A stretch of DNA of 64,000 nucleotides from contig NZ_VORM01000003.1 of the NCBI RefSeq assembly GCF_007997225.1, positions 62,001-126,000 on the forward strand. The letters are read 5' to 3'. The DNA is from Subsaximicrobium wynnwilliamsii (lineage in GTDB: Bacteria > Bacteroidota > Bacteroidia > Flavobacteriales > Flavobacteriaceae). The notes beneath the pieces are model-generated. The model was given only the letters and a program-made list of their open reading frames with translations. It did no database searches and was not told the DNA's origin. A program made the position numbers and the translations under genes. Positions 1-8,820 of this stretch are shown in pieces. How positions within the stretch are numbered: the stretch's first letter is position 1; each line of letters begins with the position of its first letter.

Positions 1-2719
1 TCATCGTATTAAGGTCGACAAGTGGGCGCCAAGCTACGGGCAAATTTTCGTTGGTACTGGCTGCAACTGGCACTATGGTTACATTCCCCGCGCTTGTATT
101 ATTAACTCTATCACTTTTTACTTGATAATGCGGCAGACATTTTACACGATGAACCTGAGGAAATTCATCCAATACCAAGGTTTCATAATCCCATTTCGAA
201 ATTGCCCTTGTACGATGGCGCAAGCGTTCGCTGGTGCGTTTATAAAAATCGCTATCGGTATCTTTTGCGCGACCGCCAAAACTGCTATACGGCTGTTCAA
301 TTTTTTTGATTTGGTTTTTAGGTCTCAACAATTTAGTAATCGTTTTAGATTCTAGATGTTTAGTGAACAAAACACCCGTATTTTCATAATCAGTCAAAAC
401 CGCTTTGAAAGCTTGTAAATGGAGTCCAACCAAGTTGCATACAGCTGCCGTTCTTTGTGGAACTGCAATTCTCAACCAAAAGATGCTCTCCGTAAAAATT
501 GTTTGCCCAGAAAACTGAAACTCTTTAGGGACTTTAAAAAATATAATTCCAGATTGCGTAAGACCGTTTGTTTCATCACCAGCGATGTCTTCGTCAAATT
601 CACTCCAAACATTTTGCTGGTCCAAATACCTAAAATTTATTTCTGCTGGTGCTAAGGTTGGATCGGCACTGCCCTCTTCTACTTGAATAAGAAGACTTAA
701 GGGCTGCCCAGCTTTCACATCTTTAATTCCGACGATCAATTCCCCTTCATTTTCAAATTTTGGAAGTAATTCTCTTAGACTTTTCGCTTCATATCCCTTT
801 GGATAAAGATGAAATGTTTGAACTTCATTGTCATTTGAATCGGCAGAATATCTAAAACTAAAATCGGTAATTATCGGTAAATAGGGAAGATTTGTATTGA
901 CTTTATCTTTGCCGGCATCAATGAATATTTCTAAATATGAGTTTGTACCGGATTTAGAATCAGAGAAATCGTAATTAATAAATTTGATTCGTGCGATTCC
1001 ATGGACTGTTTTCTTATTAAAAGCCGGATTTTCATCATACGTAAATTCTCTTTCTTTTATTTCATTGGTATTTGTTATGGGATTGTCTAAATCTATGGTT
1101 CCCCATGTTCCTTTATTTAAGAGATTTATCGTTGTGTGTTCAAAAATATTCCATGATAAGTCATCCATCTTAATTTCAAAATTTCCGATAGCATTTTTCT
1201 TCTGAAAAAACTCATTGCTGGAAAAGTAAATGGATGATTCTTTACGAGGAATTGGGCCAAATGCCTCGAATTTTTTTGAATGGTCAATTTCACCAAAATC
1301 TGAAAAGAGGCTGAATTCTTTATAATTGTTTACTTCAACTTCCAGTATAAAAGCATTGATTGCTTTTTGAATCAATTGCCCATTCTTAGCTATTATTTTT
1401 AAAATGGGAAAAGTAGTGTCGATGGTAACCCCATCATGAAAATCAGAATTGAAAGGGATGATTGGAGATATTTCGGCAGGGAGCGTAATTATTACCATGT
1501 TATTAACCCCAACGTATTCGTTTACTTCAATCCATTCTTCTTCTGCGGTCAAATAGAAATTGAATTTGTCTTTCAAACTTTGATAATTAAAATTCGTCCA
1601 ACCATTTTCAAAAGAAAGTTTAATCTTTCTATCCCCACCTTTTAAAAAAAGCAATGGACTTGCCAGTGCAAAACCAATAGTGTGGGAAGCCGTGTGTTTT
1701 TCAAATGGCTTCCAAGCTTCTCCTGCTGTAATCAATTCTGTGAAATCATGGAAATAGTATTGGTCAAAATTTGTTTTATTTTCTAAAAAGCCACCAAAAA
1801 CTTGATCGATTTTTGCATGATTCACAGCTAAATCAGATGTGGCGGCATAATATTTTGCTTTCCCGTCATCTGTTTTACCAGCAAGTAAAACGGCGTTTTT
1901 TTCCAATAAAAATGGATCTATGTTTTTATGCGATTGCACTATGCAATGCACAAAATCGGGTTCCGCAGAATTTGCTTCAAGACGCAAAATCTTCTTATAA
2001 TAAAAATCCAAATGCCGTGTTGTGAATTGGTTTGCTTCCTTCTGCGCTTCAGAAAAAAGCTTTAAAAATGTGAGAAACAATGTATATTGTGGGCTGTGCT
2101 TTGGGTAAGAATCGATTTGCTCCTGAAAGCTTGATCCAGATTTTGTTTTCAAATCTAACAACATGCCAAATAAATTCCTGACTTGTTTATTGAATAAATG
2201 GTCGTGAAATAATTGAAGTGCATCCGTTGAAAGATCTATTTGATCCATAATATAAACCATCAACTCGTTGACTCGTATATAAAATGATAGGTAATACTCT
2301 TTGATGCTTATAGCTTCGGGCAGTTTGACCATTCTAGAATGGTACTCAGTTAACTGGTTCTGGATAGCCTGAAAAAACACTCGCATTTCAGATTTTCTAT
2401 CTGCTTCATCTGCAATAAAAAGCAATTTTCTAAGCTTCAATTTCAATTCTTGCTGCAGGGCTTTAACGTTTAGGGTAGAGAGTTCGGCAAAGAGCGATGT
2501 AGATTCCCAACTGAATAACGCGCTCCAATTGCCATCAATCACATTTTCCGCCCCATAAAAATGGATGTGTTTGGATAGTTGAATTGTGGAAACGATAAGG
2601 TCTTGGATGCTCCGCTCGTCAAGCAATACAAAGTCGGTGCTTAACCCTTTCGGAAAACGGGAAGCCTGGGTGGCTCCCGGCTGTCTGTGAATTTCGATTT
2701 GTGTATTGCAATTTGCCAT
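1..2719 (-). CDS. eCIS baseplate protein, gpJ/Afp11-like (partial, 3' end outside window)
   Basis: The frame is open for about 906 codons from the ATG at 2719 to the left edge, so the C-terminus is missing. Around residues 813-850 it has the signature of contractile-tail baseplate J proteins: FGGRAKDTDSDFYKRTSERL, then a Arg-rich stretch and the segment ISKWDYETLVLDEFPQVH. In Afp/PVC particles this protein (Afp11/Pvc11, equivalent to T4 gp6) forms the baseplate ring wedges that hold the sheath in its extended state. It starts 5 bases after the gp25-like gene, so it is the last visible member of one minus-strand operon. The long N-terminal part (residues 1-800) has no motif I recognise, which is normal for this family. 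The identification rests on the motif plus strict gene context. Confidence 0.88.
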   Translation of the reverse strand, partial: MANCNTQIEIHRQPGATQASRFPKGLSTDFVLLDERSIQDLIVSTIQLSKHIHFYGAENVIDGNWSALFSWESTSLFAELSTLNVKALQQELKLKLRKLLFIADEADRKSEMRVFFQAIQNQLTEYHSRMVKLPEAISIKEYYLSFYIRVNELMVYIMDQIDLSTDALQLFHDHLFNKQVRNLFGMLLDLKTKSGSSFQEQIDSYPKHSPQYTLFLTFLKLFSEAQKEANQFTTRHLDFYYKKILRLEANSAEPDFVHCIVQSHKNIDPFLLEKNAVLLAGKTDDGKAKYYAATSDLAVNHAKIDQVFGGFLENKTNFDQYYFHDFTELITAGEAWKPFEKHTASHTIGFALASPLLFLKGGDRKIKLSFENGWTNFNYQSLKDKFNFYLTAEEEWIEVNEYVGVNNMVIITLPAEISPIIPFNSDFHDGVTIDTTFPILKIIAKNGQLIQKAINAFILEVEVNNYKEFSLFSDFGEIDHSKKFEAFGPIPRKESSIYFSSNEFFQKKNAIGNFEIKMDDLSWNIFEHTTINLLNKGTWGTIDLDNPITNTNEIKEREFTYDENPAFNKKTVHGIARIKFINYDFSDSKSGTNSYLEIFIDAGKDKVNTNLPYLPIITDFSFRYSADSNDNEVQTFHLYPKGYEAKSLRELLPKFENEGELIVGIKDVKAGQPLSLLIQVEEGSADPTLAPAEINFRYLDQQNVWSEFDEDIAGDETNGLTQSGIIFFKVPKEFQFSGQTIFTESIFWLRIAVPQRTAAVCNLVGLHLQAFKAVLTDYENTGVLFTKHLESKTITKLLRPKNQIKKIEQPYSSFGGRAKDTDSDFYKRTSERLRHRTRAISKWDYETLVLDEFPQVHRVKCLPHYQVKSDRVNNTSAGNVTIVPVAASTNENLPVAWRPLVDLNTM

Positions 2720-2724
2720 AATGA

Positions 2725-3135
2725 TTATTGAACTAAACTACCTTCTTTTATATAAAACGGATAAACAAAATTGCTTCTAGAATTGGTTGTTCTTAATCTA
2801 TAATGGATTTGGATGTAAAGAATGCCTTCTAATTCTATAGAATTCTTTAAGGATACATTTTCCAAGTCGATTCTGGGCTCATATTTCAAAATTGACTTTT
2901 CAATGAGTCTTTTCAATTTCGTCATCATCGTGACCGTCATGTTTTCAAAACTCATCGCTTTAATACCACATCCATAATCTGACCGCAGCACTCGTTCGCC
3001 GGGAGAAGTCGTTATCAAAAGCTCCAGGCTTTGTTCAATATCCAATTCACCGCTTACTGTTATTAAAGACTTTTGAGTCTTGTTAAATGTTGGTGGAAAG
3101 CTCCATCCTGTTCCTAAAAATTGTTTTTCTTCCAT
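2725..3135 (-). CDS. eCIS baseplate protein, gp25/Afp9-like
   Basis: This 136-residue protein fits the gp25-like lysozyme-fold baseplate family in length and pattern: an early GTGWSFPPTF, then an I-x-Q-S-L-E-L-L-I segment, GERVLRSDYGCGI at about residues 46-58, and a central I-L-K-Y-E-P-R-I. Despite the family name these proteins are structural, not enzymatic; they link the sheath base to the baseplate wedge. It lies between the PAAR gene (10 bases upstream) and the gpJ-like gene (5 bases downstream). In Afp and PVC clusters gp25 (Afp9) comes before the PAAR protein (Afp10), so the order here is reversed. Confidence 0.9.
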   Translation of the reverse strand: MEEKQFLGTGWSFPPTFNKTQKSLITVSGELDIEQSLELLITTSPGERVLRSDYGCGIKAMSFENMTVTMMTKLKRLIEKSILKYEPRIDLENVSLKNSIELEGILYIQIHYRLRTTNSRSNFVYPFYIKEGSLVQ

Positions 3136-3145
3136 CCTGTTTTAT

Positions 3146-3439
3146 TTAACCACCTATTAACACCGTACCTGCACCAATTACAATGCTTCCGCCATGAGCT
3201 GTGCTATCGCCCATTCTTGCAGCAGGTTTACCTCCAATTAATACGGAACCAGAGCCCGCTACAATGACATCCGGCGGACCAGCACAAGTGCATTGGTCGC
3301 CCATGCAAGCTGCCGGTAGTCCTTCTATCAGCACCGTAGCGTTGGAACCGGGCAGAATTGGCCCTCCAACGTGCGGAGAACCATTTGGGTTTGCCATTGG
3401 ACAAACATGCATATCGTTTAATCTTGCTGCTAAAGACAT
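3146..3439 (-). CDS. PAAR-motif spike-tip protein, Afp10-like
   Basis: This 97-residue protein is a bare PAAR domain: repeated Pro-Ala-Ala-(C/R)-x-G-D segments (PAACMGDQCTC, then PAARMGDSTAHGG) and repeated V-L-I-G-G turns. Several His and Cys residues (H11, C13, H23, C46, C50, C52, H81) are available for the structural metal. PAAR proteins cap the spike and make the sharp point of contractile injection machines. There is no C-terminal extension after the last IGG, so it does not carry a fused toxin. It starts 4 bases after the spike gene, consistent with co-assembly. Confidence 0.93.
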   Translation of the reverse strand: MSLAARLNDMHVCPMANPNGSPHVGGPILPGSNATVLIEGLPAACMGDQCTCAGPPDVIVAGSGSVLIGGKPAARMGDSTAHGGSIVIGAGTVLIGG

Positions 3440-3443
3440 TTTC

Positions 3444-5087
3444 TTAATTTAATTGTATTAAAGAACCTTGTATTTCCATGATGCCTGATGCTTTGAAAGA
3501 GTTTTGAACCCCTTCAATGGTGACGCTCATATTAGCTTTCAAGTTCAGGTCTTTTGCACTTTCTATAGTAATTCCGCTACTATCCATTTGTATTTTATTT
3601 CCATTTTGATCTTCGAGGATAATACCGGATTCATCATCACTAATAACTATAATATTGCCACCTGCGGTTTTTGCTTCAATAGATTTTTTTTCATCATCAA
3701 ATATCAAATGGCTCCCTTCTTTGGTTACAATGCCTTGAATGAAATTGTCATTATTTAAGTCGAAAGGCGCAATATTATTATCACTATACAACTTACCAAG
3801 AATTACGGGGCTGTCGGGATTATCACTAAAAAACCCTAAAACAACTTCATCCCCAATATCAGGAACAAACCAACCACCACGGTTTTGTCCGGCTTGTATG
3901 GATGACAGACGAGCCCAATAGCCTTCACCCGAATCGTTTATAGAAGTAATTTGAACCTGTACACGATATTGACTTACGGGATCATCCTCCAGATTGGTAA
4001 CTTTACCAATTTGCAAGCCTGAAATTGAATTCATTTGGCCTAATCTGCTTTCGTTTTTACTTTGAACGAATGCGTTAAATTCAACATAAGATTGACTATT
4101 CTCCAGCCCAAAAGCATATTCGGTTTTCCAACCATTTTCATCAATGCTGTGATGTTCTGAAGTTATCAATAGCGATTGTTCCTCAAAATCATTACCAGAT
4201 TCTATAAAAGACATATATTCTCCATAATTCGCCTGTAAATTGCCAAAAGTTTTCACGCGACCAGAAAAGGTAGACAGTCTATTTTTTGCCGCTCTGCCTC
4301 TTGCGATTTTATTAATGGTTTCTGGTGTTAAATAAGTCTGCCCCAAATCGTTGACTTCAATACCCTCAGAACCTTCAACTTCTGTGTCCACCTCTTCTCT
4401 TTTGTTTTCCTGATCGCTGATATCCCAATATTCAATCATTACTGAGGCTACTGTTGAGGAGCGACGGTATTCTAAATCAAAAATATTAACGCCAAACTGC
4501 AGTTCTGTTGTCACTTCTCCCAGGTCTGTACTTAAAATTGCAGAAAACACACCCTTTTTAATGGTTGTTAAATATCCCAACGTATCTAAATAACTGATGA
4601 TGAAATCCCAAGGTGAGAGATTATCAACTAGGCTAATTTGCTCATCCCCCAACGATGCTATTTCTAGGGTATTTGAAATGGAATGGTGACTCAACAGACG
4701 GTCAAATCTGTCTTGAAACGTTTCATTTGGAATTATTTCTTGAACCGTTAAGAGCCTAGAAACAATATCCTTACACTCTAGTTGTACCCGAAAACCACTG
4801 GCACTCATTTTTTTTTTAATTTCTTCAATGAGGCCTTTGAATAGGGTTTTCATTTCCCCATCTTCCCGAATTTTAATTTCTATTTCATCGCTAATGGCAA
4901 ATGCAAGCGCTTTAGCCTTAGCGTTGTTTTGAAAATGATTGCCAGCTACAAGGTTTATTTTTGCGTAAGGGATTCTATTTACCTCATATTCAACTGTCAA
5001 TGATTCAATTGATGTATGTAGATTATCATTTTGGCCATTAATAAACAGCTCTAAATCAATCGTTTCGTAAAGAGGGATTATTGGCAT
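3444..5087 (-). CDS. eCIS spike protein, gp27/gp5 (VgrG-like, Afp8)
   Basis: The 547-residue protein reads as the fused hub-spike of contractile injection systems. Residues 1 to about 340 resemble the gp27/phage late control D fold; residues about 365-450 form an OB-like domain containing ARLSSIQAGQNRGGWFVPDI and DEVVLGFFSDNPDSPVILG, which is the conserved VgrG/gp5 signature. The C-terminus (about 455-547) is a run of short repeats typical of the gp5 triple beta-helix needle, ending in KASGIMEIQGSLIQLN. No effector domain follows the needle. It is preceded by the LysM gene at 4 bases and followed by PAAR at 4 bases, matching Afp7-Afp8-Afp10 roles. Confidence 0.92.
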   Translation of the reverse strand: MPIIPLYETIDLELFINGQNDNLHTSIESLTVEYEVNRIPYAKINLVAGNHFQNNAKAKALAFAISDEIEIKIREDGEMKTLFKGLIEEIKKKMSASGFRVQLECKDIVSRLLTVQEIIPNETFQDRFDRLLSHHSISNTLEIASLGDEQISLVDNLSPWDFIISYLDTLGYLTTIKKGVFSAILSTDLGEVTTELQFGVNIFDLEYRRSSTVASVMIEYWDISDQENKREEVDTEVEGSEGIEVNDLGQTYLTPETINKIARGRAAKNRLSTFSGRVKTFGNLQANYGEYMSFIESGNDFEEQSLLITSEHHSIDENGWKTEYAFGLENSQSYVEFNAFVQSKNESRLGQMNSISGLQIGKVTNLEDDPVSQYRVQVQITSINDSGEGYWARLSSIQAGQNRGGWFVPDIGDEVVLGFFSDNPDSPVILGKLYSDNNIAPFDLNNDNFIQGIVTKEGSHLIFDDEKKSIEAKTAGGNIIVISDDESGIILEDQNGNKIQMDSSGITIESAKDLNLKANMSVTIEGVQNSFKASGIMEIQGSLIQLN

Positions 5088-5091
5088 AATT

Positions 5092-5859
5092 TTATTTTAA
5101 AGGTGGAAAATGGATGTGTTCTCCTACACGAACATTTCGAAAACTAAGCAAGCCGTTTGACCGCGCCGCATCGATATAATAATTGTTGTTTTCATATACC
5201 TTTTCGGCCAACAATGGAAAACGATCTTGGAGTTTAAAAGTAAACTCATGAGTAACGTCAGGCGAAGCATCGTTTCTTTGGTTCAAAATTTCATTAAAAG
5301 ATGTACTTTGAATAAACTCACAGGTAACTGTGGCTCGAATGGGCTGCCCATCGTTCCGAAAAAGGCTGTAATTGATTTGCATATTAGACACCCTACATTC
5401 AAAAAGCAACTTTCCCCAAAGGAGTCTTAAGTATCTAGGTTCGTGCGCATCACCATGATAATGCACCAAAGCCTCTTGGAATTTTGTTAATTTTTCATGA
5501 ATACTATCAGGTGTATCAAACGGGTTTGTAACTGCTGGTTTTAAAGCTTCAATGACGGCATCACCAACAGGAAAATTATCTGCTTGCCCTTCCTCTATTC
5601 TAGCTGGTGGCAAAACTCCAGACGAATCAAATATAAAATCAAAAGAAAGTCTTTTTTGTCCCACCCATTTGAAAGTGGTTATTGTATTGGACCCTCCAAT
5701 AACATCATCTTCATAATATTCAATGTTTTTGGTTTCTGAATAGCTTTCAGGATTTATTTGAACAAAGATTGTTTTTAATATTTCACGCTCACTGTACTTA
5801 CTGGAAGGAAATACCTCTATGCGCATTTTATCAATAATACCCAAAATTCCTTTGATCAT
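5092..5859 (-). CDS. LysM-containing eCIS hub protein, Afp7/Pvc7-like
   Basis: This 255-residue protein has the layout of Afp7/Pvc7: an N-terminal phage-tail-like region (PSSKYSEREILKTIFVQINP at residues about 17-36, FDFIFDSSG in the middle) and a C-terminal LysM-like segment from about residue 210, with RFPLLAEKVYENNNYYIDAA and RVGEHIHFPPLK. In phages the equivalent proteins connect the tube to the spike hub. Its start ATG overlaps the stop of the small DUF5908 gene by four bases (ATGA), indicating translational coupling. The spike gene begins 4 bases after its stop. Confidence 0.87.
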   Translation of the reverse strand: MIKGILGIIDKMRIEVFPSSKYSEREILKTIFVQINPESYSETKNIEYYEDDVIGGSNTITTFKWVGQKRLSFDFIFDSSGVLPPARIEEGQADNFPVGDAVIEALKPAVTNPFDTPDSIHEKLTKFQEALVHYHGDAHEPRYLRLLWGKLLFECRVSNMQINYSLFRNDGQPIRATVTCEFIQSTSFNEILNQRNDASPDVTHEFTFKLQDRFPLLAEKVYENNNYYIDAARSNGLLSFRNVRVGEHIHFPPLK

Positions 5860-6026
5860 CGTCTTTGTTTTTGTTTCAATTCTTCTAAAACTTTACGTTT
5901 GCATTCACTGATAATATCAGATTTCATTTTTTTTAAAGCCCCGCTCAATAGCTCCTTATTATCGTGCTTATTGAGTGGCTCATGAACTATAATTTTGATA
6001 TCTAATTCCTTAATTTCTATAGGCAT
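5856..6026 (-). CDS. DUF5908 family small eCIS protein, Afp6-like
   Basis: A 56-residue frame runs from the ATG at 6026 to a TGA overlapping the next start. The product begins MPIEIKELDIKIIVHEP and ends in a Lys/Arg-rich helix (KRKVLEELKQKQRR). The opening MPIEIxEL is characteristic of DUF5908, the tiny family at the Afp6/Pvc6 position between the tube initiator and the LysM protein. That is its position here, 11 bases after the tube gene and overlapping the LysM gene by four. The function of the family is not known; a role in assembly is inferred from its constant location. The gene is short enough to be missed by length-filtered gene finding. Confidence 0.85.
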   Translation of the reverse strand: MPIEIKELDIKIIVHEPLNKHDNKELLSGALKKMKSDIISECKRKVLEELKQKQRR

Positions 6027-6037
6027 AATTACTGGGT

Positions 6038-6490
6038 TTAAGGGATTGGAATTTCATTAAAAAACTGATAGTCGAGTGTTAAGGTTTCAAAAACGATAGT
6101 ACTTGCTTCCGCATTAAAATCAGAAATTGAAAACGCTTTCGGAATTGCTTTTATAACATACCATGCTTTAACAGGGTTGTGTTCTTCATTGAGTAACATC
6201 ACAAGCAGGTTTGCTGGAACAAACACAAAACTTTGCAAGGCGTTGTTTACCCACAAACGCAGGCCTGAAAAATCGTTAGTAACCCCTCTTTTTAAAACCA
6301 AATCGTCAAAATCATTCCCCTTTGGCAGTGCTATTTTAAACCTGTTTTGTCCACCCTCCGAAATACTTTCCATTTCCATAGTAGAGGTTAGCCCGCTTAC
6401 GCTTTGAAATTTTGTATCAATACTAAACTGAGGCAACAGCTCAAAAACTACAGAAAAGTGGAATCCGGAAAATGGCATTGCGCTGGCCAT
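6038..6490 (-). CDS. eCIS tube protein (T4 gp19 family, Afp5-like)
   Basis: This 150-residue protein is the second of two tube-family proteins. It shows the family pattern: FSGFHFSVVFELLP at the N-terminus, SVSGLTSTMEMESISEGG, a LKRGVTNDFSGLRLWVNNAL centre, and VMLLNEEHNPVKAWYVIKAI with a late F-N-A-E. By position (after the main tube, before DUF5908 and LysM) it corresponds to Afp5/Pvc5, the tube initiator that joins the tube to the spike. It starts 3 bases after the upstream tube gene. Confidence 0.9.
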   Translation of the reverse strand: MASAMPFSGFHFSVVFELLPQFSIDTKFQSVSGLTSTMEMESISEGGQNRFKIALPKGNDFDDLVLKRGVTNDFSGLRLWVNNALQSFVFVPANLLVMLLNEEHNPVKAWYVIKAIPKAFSISDFNAEASTIVFETLTLDYQFFNEIPIP

Positions 6491-6493
6491 GGC

Positions 6494-6925
6494 TTATGCG
6501 TATTTAACTGTGAAACCATGATTTGCAAGCACCATAGTATCAATTGCGTTACCATTTTCTTCAGCATTTAAACTAGAAAATTCAATGGAAGTAATGAAGC
6601 ACTCTTTTACATTCCAGACCAGAGTTGGCTCGTGCTCTTCATTCAATAATGAAATCACTATATCTCTTTTTTCTACGGTATTTAATGCAACGGTGTTGTA
6701 CCATTTATAGAATTCGTCGTCATTTAAGAAAACGCCTCTTTTCAGGGATATATCACTCAGAGTATGCATTCCAGGCATCTTCCGTTTGAAATATTCTGGG
6801 CTTGAACCTTCTCTGTATTCCAATATTTCGAGTTCTTTTTTAAGACCCGATACTTCTTGAAAGCCAATACTTGTGCCGCCCCAATCCACTCTAAAATGAA
6901 AATTTGGTAATGGAAAATCTTTCAT
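6494..6925 (-). CDS. eCIS inner tube protein (T4 gp19 family, Afp1-like)
   Basis: The 143-residue protein carries the standard tube motif set: FPLPNFHFRVDWGG, FQEVSGLKKELEILEYREG, the SPEYFKRKMPGM stretch, ISLKRGVFLNDDEFYKWYN and ISLLNEEHEPTLVWNVKECF. Such proteins stack as hexamers to form the rigid tube that is pushed into the target. It sits between the single sheath gene (29 bases upstream) and the tube-initiator paralogue (3 bases downstream). It is probably the most abundant tube subunit, judged from the closer match to Afp1. Confidence 0.93.
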   Translation of the reverse strand: MKDFPLPNFHFRVDWGGTSIGFQEVSGLKKELEILEYREGSSPEYFKRKMPGMHTLSDISLKRGVFLNDDEFYKWYNTVALNTVEKRDIVISLLNEEHEPTLVWNVKECFITSIEFSSLNAEENGNAIDTMVLANHGFTVKYA

Positions 6926-6954
6926 AACTAATATGTTTTAGGTTTTTAATTTAT

Positions 6955-8808
6955 TTATGATCTCTGTTGCATTTGTGTAAATTCAAGTACAATAAATTCT
7001 GCTGGTCTTGATGGCGCATAACCGATTTTCACAATCATTCGCCCCTCTAAAATATCTTGGGCTGTCATGGTTTGTCCTAAACCTACGCTTACAAAAAATG
7101 CATCCTCTGGTTTTGCTCCAGACAGACCACCGTCTCGCCACACAACACTTAGAAAATTGGAAATCATCCCATTTACAGCAACCCAGGTTTGTTTTACATT
7201 TGGTTCAAACACAAAATTAAAAGCTGCTTTTTTACAGGATTCTTCTATCATGTTGGCCAAGCGACGTACATTAATATAGCGCCAGTCGTTACTATTTCCG
7301 TCTAAAGTTCGTGCACCCCAAACCAACAAGCCTTTACCTGTGAACTTCCGGATGGCGTTTATTGATTTTCCGGTTTCATGTACATTCATTGTGGCTTGTT
7401 CTTTATAATTCACATCATCCGTTAAGCCTATGATGCCATTTAAACTCACATTTGCCGGAGCTTTCCAAACCCCTCGGTTTGCATCCACATAGGCATAAAT
7501 ACCCGCCATTGCGCCACTAGGTGGAACAGTATTCATGGTTCCATTCAGTCTTGTGATGATGCCGGAATATTCAGAAAGCATGGATACCAAATTATTTTCT
7601 TCCTGAAGTTCTAAATCTCTCAAATTCGCGACTAACGAATTCAAGCTTTGAACTATTTGATTGTGTAATTTATCCAAGAGATTTTTTACTTTGGAAAAGT
7701 CGGCAGCATCAGAGTCGCTGTTTTGGTTTAGTTGATTATCATAAGGATTTGGGGTTGAAACAGGGCCGGTTGAAGAAACCTCCCAAGGTGCTATAAAATC
7801 ACTAGCACCTGTTACTAATGTAATATCTGTATTATCATCCAAGCCGTTAAAGGCGGTCGCGAAATCAAAAATTCGTTGTGCTAAAGATTGTAGAGAACCC
7901 GTAATGGCATTTTCTACTTCAGTTTCTAACAAGCCGCTTCCACTAACATCGCCTAAAGGCCTGAGTAAATTCCAAAGACTCGCATTATAATCGTTTACGT
8001 TTGATTCTGAAGTTATATCAATTTTAGCATTGGCAAGTTTAGCATCATGGCAAGCGGTGGCGAGTGTGTCTAAGTCAGATTGATATTCGTCAAATTTATC
8101 AATAGCTGTAGTTATCTCACTATTAGAACTATGCGCCGCTCTAAAATCCACACCCCCGTTTACAATATCGCGGTATCTGAATTGATGCCCAAAACTGGAT
8201 TGTAAATAAGGATAATAAGCTGCACCGTACTTTAAGTCTCTGTTGCCAACCTGATCTCTAAAAGCCGCTAAATCGGTGCCCAAATCACTTGCAATCCTAA
8301 CATCCATAATGGTAAACCGGTCCATTAGTTCACTACAATGCGTCAATGCAGCCTTTTGCACTAGTCCTAGATTTTCTGCAGTTAAATTGATGGCATCCGG
8401 AAAAAGGATCAAGGTGGGCTCATCGAAACTTTCCAAAAGTGCCAGCCCATCTTCAAACGGTGTGGAAGCACTGAAATCAGGGGCAGAATCAAAACTGCCA
8501 ATTGAAACGATATAGCAATCGCCGCCGCCATTTGCGTAGAACAAGCGTAAACTATTATAAAGTTTAAATTGGCTTTCTGTGACATCATAGATGTTTGTAG
8601 CCAAATCAATATTCATGCTAGCTGGCGGGGAAACCCCTCCAAACAATACTTCAAATTCAAGCATAGATGCTATTTTAGTTGGCTCATTTGTGCCAAATTC
8701 TGTATAACCAATAAAGGCGGGAATTGCTGTGGCTACTTGTGCCACACTAGGCGGGAATGCATTCTTTTCGATGACATAAACGCCAGGGGTTTTGAGTGTA
8801 CTCAACAT
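6955..8808 (-). CDS. contractile tail sheath protein (Afp2-4-like)
   Basis: The 617-residue product begins MLSTLKTPGVYVIEKNAFPP and continues with AIPAFIGYTEFG, the classic sheath N-terminus. It ends with the conserved sheath C-terminus: NFVFEPNVKQTWVAVNGMI, GQTMTAQDILEGRMIVKIGY and PAEFIVLEFTQ. Sheath subunits contract to drive the tube. It is clearly longer than the roughly 350-450-residue sheaths of Afp/PVC; the extra length lies in the middle (about residues 190-430), where a poorly conserved, Asp/Asn/Ser-rich surface domain is expected. Only one sheath gene is present, against three in Afp. It follows the DUF4255 gene by 12 bases. Confidence 0.95.
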   Translation of the reverse strand: MLSTLKTPGVYVIEKNAFPPSVAQVATAIPAFIGYTEFGTNEPTKIASMLEFEVLFGGVSPPASMNIDLATNIYDVTESQFKLYNSLRLFYANGGGDCYIVSIGSFDSAPDFSASTPFEDGLALLESFDEPTLILFPDAINLTAENLGLVQKAALTHCSELMDRFTIMDVRIASDLGTDLAAFRDQVGNRDLKYGAAYYPYLQSSFGHQFRYRDIVNGGVDFRAAHSSNSEITTAIDKFDEYQSDLDTLATACHDAKLANAKIDITSESNVNDYNASLWNLLRPLGDVSGSGLLETEVENAITGSLQSLAQRIFDFATAFNGLDDNTDITLVTGASDFIAPWEVSSTGPVSTPNPYDNQLNQNSDSDAADFSKVKNLLDKLHNQIVQSLNSLVANLRDLELQEENNLVSMLSEYSGIITRLNGTMNTVPPSGAMAGIYAYVDANRGVWKAPANVSLNGIIGLTDDVNYKEQATMNVHETGKSINAIRKFTGKGLLVWGARTLDGNSNDWRYINVRRLANMIEESCKKAAFNFVFEPNVKQTWVAVNGMISNFLSVVWRDGGLSGAKPEDAFFVSVGLGQTMTAQDILEGRMIVKIGYAPSRPAEFIVLEFTQMQQRS

Positions 8809-8820
8809 AATATTTGTGTT

